Source of the DNA: Firmicutes bacterium ADurb.Bin153
GTDB lineage: Bacteria > Bacillota > DTU025 > MWDF01
Assembly (NCBI GenBank): GCA_002070415.1
Contig: MWDF01000006.1
Span: 1-64,000, forward strand
DNA: 64,000 nucleotides
Direction: 5' to 3'
Below are positions 58,193 to 64,000 of this stretch, piece by piece. The number at the start of each line of letters is the position of its first letter. The stretch's first letter is position 1. The notes under the pieces are model-generated. The model worked only from the letters and a program-made list of their open reading frames with translations, did not search any database and was not told where the DNA came from. A program made the translations under genes and the position numbers.

Positions 58193-58865
58193 TTTTCACC
58201 TCAATGTACCCCAATGCCTCTTCGATTATTCTGATTGCCTCAACGTAGGTGTAGTATTCGCCAGCCGCCAACGCTTTCTGCAGGGTCGGTTGAGATATTC
58301 CCAATCTCTTCGCCACTTCAGTCTGAGTATCGGGCTGCTCCAGCATGGACCAGATAGCTTCCCTTTGTCCCCTGCTCCATGCGCATTTAATCACAGTTGC
58401 CAATGCCAACGAGGCATTGATCAGCTCAACTATCATCTGCTCATCGCCTTCAACTTGAACCCTTGTATCTGTTATGCCTGCCCCTTTTCTGCTCTCTGCT
58501 CGTTTGATATATTCAATCGCCTTCCTGGCCTCGTAGTATACCGGGCCGTCTGCGCCGATGGCTTTTTCCGGGTTTATTGCCGTGAATATTCTCCCTATTC
58601 CTATACCAAAGCGGATTCTCTCGGGAAACATCCTCCGCTCAATTTCGGAGGTAATTGCCAGTATGCTTCCGCTTCCGTTCAACAGCCCTTGGAACTCGTC
58701 CCCCAGGGTGATCGTGAATTTTGCAGCGATGCCCATATCATATTTCCTGTTGATGTCATCTAAAGTCCTCATTAGAAGCTCTTGTGTGTACTTCCGGTCT
58801 TCGATCTCCCTTGACCTCTTGATATCTCCGATTATCGCGATGTAGACCTTGTTCGAATGTCCCAT
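58185..58865 (-). CDS. SatD-family protein with nucleotidyl-cyclase-like motifs and C-terminal HTH
   Basis: About 226 residues. The first 130 residues resemble the palm fold of class III nucleotidyl cyclases: Asp14 in YIAIIGDIKRS, the GDEF of TLGDEFQGLL (54-62, Asp56), IRFGIGIGRIF (85-94) like the IRxGIxxG strand, and GPVYYEARKAIEYIKR (107-122) like the GxxVNxAxRL helix. The two Asp positions match the metal-binding pair of such cyclases. A DNA-binding HTH (EVAKRLGISQPTLQKALAAG) lies at 183-202. SatD is known as an unassigned family from the sat operon of Streptococcus mutans. Start ATG 58865, six to seven bases after GGAGGTG. First gene of an operon with DUF3307. Confidence 0.75.
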   Translation of the reverse strand: MGHSNKVYIAIIGDIKRSREIEDRKYTQELLMRTLDDINRKYDMGIAAKFTITLGDEFQGLLNGSGSILAITSEIERRMFPERIRFGIGIGRIFTAINPEKAIGADGPVYYEARKAIEYIKRAESRKGAGITDTRVQVEGDEQMIVELINASLALATVIKCAWSRGQREAIWSMLEQPDTQTEVAKRLGISQPTLQKALAAGEYYTYVEAIRIIEEALGYIEVKNA

Positions 58866-58893
58866 TAGTGTCACCTCCGACCTTTACGGTGAC

Positions 58894-58922
58894 ATTATAT
58901 AGCCATCTAAGCGAATAATCAA
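58894..58922 (-). promoter_or_regulatory. Promoter of the satD operon
   Basis: Minus-strand TTGATT (58922-58917), exact 17-nt spacer, TATAAT (58899-58894), about 30 nt before the start. The -35 is inside a perfect inverted repeat. Confidence 0.7.
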
Positions 58923-58931
58923 TCATTATTC
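58913..58931. promoter_or_regulatory. Inverted repeat over the satD -35 box, candidate operator
   Basis: GAATAAT-CAATC-ATTATTC, perfect 7-bp arms. A further ATTATTC and an imperfect repeat (CTAATAT...ATATTAATAG) follow at about 58949-58970. The SatD HTH could bind here (autoregulation), not shown. Confidence 0.6.
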
Positions 58932-59073
58932 ATAAACTTGGCTATATTCTAATATTATTCATATTAATAGCAATATAATGAAGATGTTCACGTAAATGGG
59001 CATATACATATCCTGTTTACAACATAGGGCATAAGCTGGGGCCCTCAGCCTTTCCGAAACAACGTTTCGAAGG

Positions 59074-59260
59074 ACCCATCACCGGATCCTGTCCATCGCC
59101 TACTGCCTCATCCTCGAAGGCAACAATCCCTTGAGCAGGTTGCCTGGATGCGCAGCCCTGCACAGGCGCCGTTCGGCCGGGATATCCCTTCTCAAGGGAA
59201 GATGCAGGATAACGCCATCTTCAGAAGGCGCGCCATGCATAGCCTCCGGAGGAATTCGAT
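59074..59260 (+). pseudogene. Remnant of an IS1634/IS4-superfamily-like transposase
   Basis: Two frames read in order like the N-terminal part of such a transposase: ILSIAYCLILEGNNPLSRLPG (59086-59148) and, shifted, APFGRDIPSQGKM (from about 59170). Family members have a y.l..g..PLSR..W....PfGkdIpSQ block here. Stops follow shortly, and no full gene or terminal repeats are present. The 59131-59340 open frame is part of this relic, not a gene. Confidence 0.4.
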
Positions 59261-59356
59261 TTGATAGAGAGCTTCGAGCGGAAGGTCAAGGAACACTGCC
59301 GGGCGAAATGGCCAATGAACAAAACGAACCCTTACTCTGATTAGTGTTGGGCTAGT

Positions 59357-59382
59357 CTCGTTGCGCAATCCGGGAACCCGGG
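59357..59382 (+). repeat. Island-flanking direct repeat, right copy
   Basis: CTCGTTGCGCAATCCGGGAA plus six bases, 22/26 identical to 55721-55746, same orientation. It lies 100 nt from the IS-like relic and just before the GyrI-like gene. Confidence 0.6.
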
Positions 59383-59451
59383 ATAGACCGGTGCGAATCT
59401 ACCGCTTTTCGGAACCGCCGGCGGCCTGGTTCCGGGCCATACGCCAAAAGC

Positions 59452-59964
59452 TCATCCCTCAAGGCAAGGGATGTAGTAGTCGAGGATCACTTCCCCGTTG
59501 GGCTGGGGTTGTGTGAAGCGCGGGCAATTATACAGTTCCATCCACCATCCGGCACCGTCGTTCGTCTTGAATCCGCGTCTTTCAAGCTCGTACAGCGTGA
59601 GCACGTGGGCGTCCTTGTAGTTGTCCTTCTCGGGGCCCTGGACCCAGCCGATCGCGACTGCGGACGTGGGGAAATCCCTGTACGTGAAGCCTTCCGGGAC
59701 AGGGCAGCCCGAGTTCATGATCATGCCGCAGATGTAGGTGTACGCCTTCGTCTCCTTTGACCAGTCGCAAATCAGGCCCACGTAGTCCTTCTCGACGATC
59801 TGCCCATGCATGCCCTCGAGGGCCTTGAACGTGCCTTTGGCGAAGCACTCCTCCCACAGCGCCGGTATCGGGTTCTCCTTCATATCCATGTTCATCCTTA
59901 TGCCCTTGCCTATGACGCGTATGGCGGGCATGTGTTTCGTCTGGAAGTTGACTAGACGCGACAT
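59452..59964 (-). CDS. GyrI-like small-molecule-binding domain protein
   Basis: About 170 residues matching the stand-alone AraC effector-binding/GyrI-like fold: VNFQTKHMPAIRVIGKG, FPTSAVAIGWVQGPE, and WWMELYNCPRF...VILDYYIPC at the C-terminus. No DNA-binding domain. Such proteins bind hydrophobic ligands, and some hydrolyse or sequester them. ATG 59964 with GGAGGAG upstream, in preference to three earlier in-frame ATGs. Confidence 0.72.
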   Translation of the reverse strand: MSRLVNFQTKHMPAIRVIGKGIRMNMDMKENPIPALWEECFAKGTFKALEGMHGQIVEKDYVGLICDWSKETKAYTYICGMIMNSGCPVPEGFTYRDFPTSAVAIGWVQGPEKDNYKDAHVLTLYELERRGFKTNDGAGWWMELYNCPRFTQPQPNGEVILDYYIPCLEG

Positions 59965-60220
59965 ACCTGTCATCTCCTCCCTCATTGGGCCGTTATGCAC
60001 GCATCGGCATCCTCATGAGCCTTTAGCACCGATGAGTATCCAACCACCGGTCCTTCGGGATCCCCCGCACTCGTCTTTGTGCCCTGCCCGGACGGGTCAT
60101 CTTCACAAAACACCCTATAACATACGTATAGGTTTCACCCGAAGCGCGCAAATTCCTTGCAGCCGGCTTGTTCATTTTCCAGGCCAAGATCATACGGCTT
60201 CGCCGGGTGATGCATATTAA

Positions 60221-60248
60221 GGGCAGGGGCCGTACAAAGCCCCTGCCC
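60221..60248 (-). terminator. Terminator of the GNAT gene
   Basis: Perfect 10-bp stem GGGCAGGGGC/GCCCCTGCCC, loop of 8, then TTAATAT on the minus strand. Confidence 0.65.
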
Positions 60249-60276
60249 GGAAGCCCTTCTACACCGGGGATCGTCG

Positions 60277-61239
60277 CTACTCGGCGATTTCCTTCACCAT
60301 CTTCAGATAACCCAGCGACCGTTCATAGCCCAGTTTCGTGTCGATCGCTATCATCGGGAAGTTCTGTTCGTTGTGGTTCGTCCTTACCTTATCGACATGC
60401 AGCGTATCCCTGGCGTAGCGAAGGGCGAGCACCTTCACCGACTGGCCCAGCTTCTGCCCCCTGTAACGCCTGTCGACGCCGGTGTAGAGGTTGAAGGCGT
60501 AATCCGTCCCGCGAAACCTCGTGATCGCGCTCATCGCCGCCCATGTCCCGTTGCGGGATTCGATGGCCAGGAACTGCCCCGCCGGGTCGTACCAATCCGC
60601 CCCGCACACCGCTTCCCTGAAGTCCTCGAAGGACAGCCAGGAGGGTCCGCCCGACGAACCCGGTATGTCCATCGCCGAAGTCTCGTTCAGTTCGTACAGC
60701 TTGCGCTGCGCCTCGTCGTCGTCGCCTAGGGCTTCCATCGTGGTGAACATGAAGCCTTTGGCCTTGAGCTCCGCTATGGTCTTATCATAAGGCCTGTCGT
60801 CCAGTCTCGAAATGTCGAGCGTCATGCCTATGGAATGCCTTTTCAGGGAAAAGCCGCACCTCTCGGCAAAAGTGCGGCACCTCTCGTCGTCGTCTCTGAC
60901 CTTCGCTTCCAAACGCTTGATCCCGCAGGCCGCCGCCTTCTTCTCCAAGTCCTCGTAGAGCATCCTCCCGATGCCCTCTTTCCGGCGCTCATGCCTTACC
61001 ATCACCAGTATGTCCGCCTGCCGGTCGTTCATGTGGCTGCGCACGGCCCAGCCGAAACCCACGATGTCACGCTTTCCGCCCTCCGCTACGAAGGCGGCCA
61101 CCATCCTGTCCCCTAGGGAAGCATATTCCTTTTTGAGATCCCCTTCGGTCCTTATTTCCCCCTGGGCCGCGGCGAACAGCTGCGATATCCGGCCGAAATC
61201 ATTTTCTGGGTCTACTTTCCTCAGGACGATGTCCTTCAT
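60277..61239 (-). CDS. Tandem GNAT-family N-acetyltransferase
   Basis: About 320 residues made of two GNAT folds. The first (1-150) has DIVGFGWAVRSH and the acetyl-CoA loop ERRKEGIGRMLYEDLEKKA. The second (155-320) has AAMSAITRF and RRYRGQKLGQSVKVLALRYAR with ...TNHNEQNFPMIAIDTKLGY, the antibiotic/MSH-acetyltransferase-like second half. Substrate unknown. The ATG at 61239 follows GGCGGGGAGGG; the frame could extend 23 codons further without a ribosome site. Confidence 0.82.
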   Translation of the reverse strand: MKDIVLRKVDPENDFGRISQLFAAAQGEIRTEGDLKKEYASLGDRMVAAFVAEGGKRDIVGFGWAVRSHMNDRQADILVMVRHERRKEGIGRMLYEDLEKKAAACGIKRLEAKVRDDDERCRTFAERCGFSLKRHSIGMTLDISRLDDRPYDKTIAELKAKGFMFTTMEALGDDDEAQRKLYELNETSAMDIPGSSGGPSWLSFEDFREAVCGADWYDPAGQFLAIESRNGTWAAMSAITRFRGTDYAFNLYTGVDRRYRGQKLGQSVKVLALRYARDTLHVDKVRTNHNEQNFPMIAIDTKLGYERSLGYLKMVKEIAE

Positions 61240-61405
61240 GGGCCCTCCCCGCCTGCCTCCATGCGCATTAGCAAGCGCTGCGGACGCTTGCCGCAAGACG
61301 GCACGCAATCCTTAGAATCCCATATGCGTCGGTCGTCGTCGGCTCGTGCGCCGGACCCTTACGCGCGCCCCTGCTGGCGGTGAGCCGATAAAGGAGGATT
61401 CCCCG

Positions 61406-62293
61406 TCATACGGCCGATTCCCTTCCCTGTTTCGATATCCTTCCGACTGCCGGGACGGCCTGCTTCGGACTCCTGCCCCAGCGCCTGAACAGTGCCAGGT
61501 AGATCCGGTCCACGATGCTATCGGGCAGTATCTCAAGCAGGGACAACAGCCTGCTCGTTCCCACCTTGTAGCTGAGCCTCGGCCTTTTGGCCGATATCGC
61601 CTTCATTACCGTCTCCACAAGGTGCTTCTCTCCCGTCTGCTGCTTCAAGCCGAGCTCCAGGAACGGCCTCATCCTAGGGAGCATGTCCTTGTAATAGCCC
61701 GTATCGTCCGTGGCTTTCCCGTAACCGCCCTTTACTATGTCGGTGATGTTGGTGTCGAACGGGCCCGGCTGTATCTTGACCACGGGGACGCCCAGGTATA
61801 TGAGCTCCCTTCTCAGGCTGTCGCTGTAGGCCTCAAGGGCGTGCTTCGACATGAAATAGGGGGCGGCGAAGGGCTGGGATTTCATCCATCCCGCCTCGGA
61901 CGAGCAGTTTATTATCCTTCCTCTCCCCTTTAGCACCATGTCGAAGAAGGCGCGGTTTACGCGCACGGTCCCAAGGACGTTCACGTCGAACAGCTTCTGC
62001 GCCGCAGGGACGGGATCGCCCTCTACCATGGAGGTGAAGGAGGTGACGCCCGCGAAATTGACGATCGCGTCCAGGGAAGACGTGTGCGATGCCACTAAAG
62101 CGCGTGCCGCCTCTATGCTTGCCGGATCTGTTATGTCCGCCTTTATCGGGATGACGTTTGCGAGCGAGGAAAGCCCGGCGAGCCTGGCGTCGTTCGTGCC
62201 CACGGCGAAAACGGTCCAGCCCCTTTCGGCGAGCTTCCTTACGCACAGCCTGCCTAGCCCTCCTGTGGCACCGGTGAACAATACGCATCCCAT
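61406..62293 (-). CDS. Short-chain dehydrogenase/reductase
   Basis: Classical SDR of 295 residues: TGATGGLGR for the cofactor, DIT (NAD(P)-acidic region), NFAGVTS, catalytic Ser in NCSSEAGW, YFMSK as YxxxK, then PGPFDTNIT. A C-terminal extension of about 60 residues (VGTSRLLSLLEILP...) with a hydrophobic helix resembles SDRs of lipid or retinol type. Substrate not assignable. Stands alone. Confidence 0.85.
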   Translation of the reverse strand: MGCVLFTGATGGLGRLCVRKLAERGWTVFAVGTNDARLAGLSSLANVIPIKADITDPASIEAARALVASHTSSLDAIVNFAGVTSFTSMVEGDPVPAAQKLFDVNVLGTVRVNRAFFDMVLKGRGRIINCSSEAGWMKSQPFAAPYFMSKHALEAYSDSLRRELIYLGVPVVKIQPGPFDTNITDIVKGGYGKATDDTGYYKDMLPRMRPFLELGLKQQTGEKHLVETVMKAISAKRPRLSYKVGTSRLLSLLEILPDSIVDRIYLALFRRWGRSPKQAVPAVGRISKQGRESAV

Positions 62294-62582
62294 CTAGGAA
62301 CACTCCCTTTAATCCCTTCCGTCCCGCCGACGGGCCACGTCGGTCCGAGGCGGCAGGGCCGACCGCGGCGGCATACTAGAAAAAGCCGCGTCGCGTATCG
62401 TCGCGAATCTCGCTTCATATATTTAACTGTTCACGGATGGATTATCGTTCCCGCAAGAAGGCGGCAATAAGCAGGCCCGGGCATTCATAAAGGCCGCCCG
62501 CTGCGCTTTTGTGCGTGCGTGCGGCCAACGTTTTTTCTTAGGCGCGACCGGATCGCGGCTTTTCGCGCCCGGGATGCACGCG

Positions 62583-63410
62583 TCAGTGGAATTTGGATGG
62601 AGTCTCCCCCAGCTTTACGGTCTTCTGGTACGCCTCGGTTATGGCGTCCATGGCCGCCGCGCGGAAGCCGCGGCTTTCCAGGGCGTGTATGCCCACTATC
62701 GTGCTTCCTCCTGGGTTGCAGACCATGTCCTTCAGCTCCCCGGGATGCTTGCCGCTTCCGAGGACCAGCTTCGCCGCGCCGCATAAGGTCTGCGCCGCGT
62801 ATTTCATGGCCCTGTCGCGCGGCAGGCCGCACTCTACGCCCCCGTCCGCCAGAGCTTCGATGAATACGAAGGCGAACGCGGGGCCGCATCCGGAGACCGC
62901 GCAGCCCACGTCGATTAGATACTCCGGCAGCTCGTCGCAGACGCCCGCGAAGCGGATCACATCCAGGAAGAGGGCCATCCCGTCGTCCGGAACGTTGTCG
63001 CTGACGGAATACTGCGTCATGCTTTCGCCTACCGACGCGGCCAGGTTCGGCATGATGCGGATAACGGGATAAGGGCTGCCGGCCATGGTACGGATGCGGT
63101 CGATCGTAACGCCTGCCGCCATGGAGACCAGGATGAACCCGTCCTCCCTCTTCTCCAGCACGGGGGCGATCGCCTTTAGCATCTCGGCCATCATCTGGGG
63201 CTTCACGCCCAGGAATATCATCTTGCACTCGGCCGCTATCTCGGCGTTGTCGGAAACGACGGCCCCTACTTCAGCCGCAAGGGCCTGCGACTTGCCCAAG
63301 GTCCTGTTGCTGATCAATATGCGGGACGGGTCGACGGCCCTGGCCGCTGCCCTCAGGAGGGCGCTTCCCATGTTCCCAGTCCCTATGAACCCTATCTTGT
63401 CGTTGCTCAT
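62583..63410 (-). CDS. proC: Pyrroline-5-carboxylate reductase
   Basis: Last step of proline synthesis. GFIGTGNMGSALL is the nucleotide loop, followed by FLGVKPQMM, RIMPNLAASVGES, the substrate-binding SGCGPAFAFVFIEALADGGV and the conserved C-terminal LKDMVCNPGGSTIVGIHALE. The ATG at 63410 follows AGGTGAGGTG; the stop of proA is 8 nt upstream, so the two form an operon. About 275 residues. Confidence 0.94.
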   Translation of the reverse strand: MSNDKIGFIGTGNMGSALLRAAARAVDPSRILISNRTLGKSQALAAEVGAVVSDNAEIAAECKMIFLGVKPQMMAEMLKAIAPVLEKREDGFILVSMAAGVTIDRIRTMAGSPYPVIRIMPNLAASVGESMTQYSVSDNVPDDGMALFLDVIRFAGVCDELPEYLIDVGCAVSGCGPAFAFVFIEALADGGVECGLPRDRAMKYAAQTLCGAAKLVLGSGKHPGELKDMVCNPGGSTIVGIHALESRGFRAAAMDAITEAYQKTVKLGETPSKFH

Positions 63411-63418
63411 GCTGCACC

Positions 63419-64000
63419 TCACCTTATCTGGCCGTCGCCGTGGATGACATATTTGTACGTGGTCAGCTCCCTTAGCCCCATCGGGCCCCTGGCATGCAGT
63501 TTCTGCGTCGATATCCCCATCTCGCAGCCCAGGCCGAACTCCCCGCCGTCGGTGAACCTGGTCGACGCGTTCACGTAGACCGAGGAGCTGTCGACGGCCG
63601 CGGTGAACCTCTCGGCCGCTGCGGCATCGCCTGTGATTATCGCCTCGCTGTGTCCTGTGGAATGCTCGGCTATGTGTTCCACGGCCTCCTCAAGGCCGTC
63701 CACCACCTTGACCGCGAGGATGTAGTCGAGGAATTCCGTATCGAAGTCGTCCGGGCCGGCCGGAACGCCGGGTATCACTAAGCGCGCCTTCTCGTCTAGC
63801 CGCAGCTCGATCTCCTTCAACCCTTTGGTCCTGCGGTCTTCTACCAGGCGCCTTAAGAGCTCTGGCAGGAATTCTGAGGCTATGTCCTTGTGCACTAGGC
63901 ACACCTCAACGGCGTTGCATACGGAAGGGCGGCTCACCTTGGCGTTCTCGATGATTTTAAGCGCCATGTCTCGGTCCGCCGTAGAATCCACGTATATGTG
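63419..64000 (-). CDS. proA: Glutamate-5-semialdehyde dehydrogenase, C-terminal part
   Basis: 3' end of proA; the gene runs off the right edge of the window. Visible: [30 protein letters not shown] with the catalytic Cys, [56 protein letters not shown] and [26 protein letters not shown]-type end. Reduces glutamyl phosphate to the semialdehyde. Immediately followed by proC. Confidence 0.94.
   Translation of the reverse strand, partial: HIYVDSTADRDMALKIIENAKVSRPSVCNAVEVCLVHKDIASEFLPELLRRLVEDRRTKGLKEIELRLDEKARLVIPGVPAGPDDFDTEFLDYILAVKVVDGLEEAVEHIAEHSTGHSEAIITGDAAAAERFTAAVDSSSVYVNASTRFTDGGEFGLGCEMGISTQKLHARGPMGLRELTTYKYVIHGDGQIR

Noticed and set aside
59131-59340. 69-residue small gene
   Set aside because: It continues the transposase-like frame upstream of its TTG, with no ribosome site. 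Better explained as part of the IS relic.

Overview
The window reads as a chromosomal segment of a GC-rich, anaerobic, peptide- or amino-acid-fermenting bacterium, most probably a member of the Synergistota. That placement is inference from gene content: oligopeptide ABC transport, tandem secreted C69 dipeptidases, a tripartite tricarboxylate transporter operon, exported flavin-binding proteins with an ApbE, a FabK-type fatty acid pathway, and a PPi-type next to an ATP-type phosphofructokinase. No rRNA, tRNA or CRISPR array was found.

Layout. 1-4.6 kb: oligopeptide ABC transporter (two permeases, two ATPases). 4.6-13.4 kb, minus strand: ATP-type PFK, two tandem C69 peptidases, cysteine desulfidase-like protein, ApbE, and an exported two-repeat protein. 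A decayed copy of that repeat follows at 13.5-13.9 kb. 14.1-18.8 kb, minus strand: acpP-fabZ-fabF-fabG-fabK-fabH, with fabD divergent across a 29-bp near-palindrome. 19.9-26.6 kb: AI-2E family permease, FMN-binding lipoprotein-like exported protein, SbcCD. 27.2-32.3 kb: PPi-PFK and an osmoprotectant-type ABC transporter. 33.4-38.6 kb: molybdenum hydroxylase operon ending with a membrane protein and a P-loop NTPase. 38.8-40.2 kb: CPA-type antiporter. 40.3-41.4 kb: a beta-propeller gene interrupted by one in-frame TGA. 41.6-48.6 kb: a GntR-aconitase-tctCBA-isocitrate dehydrogenase operon that forms a complete route from imported citrate to 2-oxoglutarate. 48.9-55.1 kb: repeat-rich surface-type protein, membrane glycosyltransferase, split transketolase. 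55.2-59.4 kb: an AT-richer accessory island. 59.5-64 kb: GyrI-like protein, tandem GNAT, SDR, proC and partial proA.

The most interesting part is the island at 55.2-59.4 kb. It carries a SatD-family protein whose sequence shows class III nucleotidyl-cyclase-like motifs plus a C-terminal HTH. This gene overlaps a DUF3307 membrane protein by 8 nt, and a SEC-C protein follows. The satD promoter is embedded in a perfect inverted repeat. A 26-bp direct repeat (22/26 identical) and an IS-transposase remnant lie at the edges. I propose, as inference, a cyclase plus membrane-effector signalling module, analogous in layout to known cyclic-nucleotide defence systems.

Other notable points: PfkA lacks two catalytic residues (positions 103 and 171 are Gly and Met). 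The two exported proteins near the ApbE share a recurring, unnamed domain. The citrate operon has intercistronic hairpins and a clear GntR-type operator.
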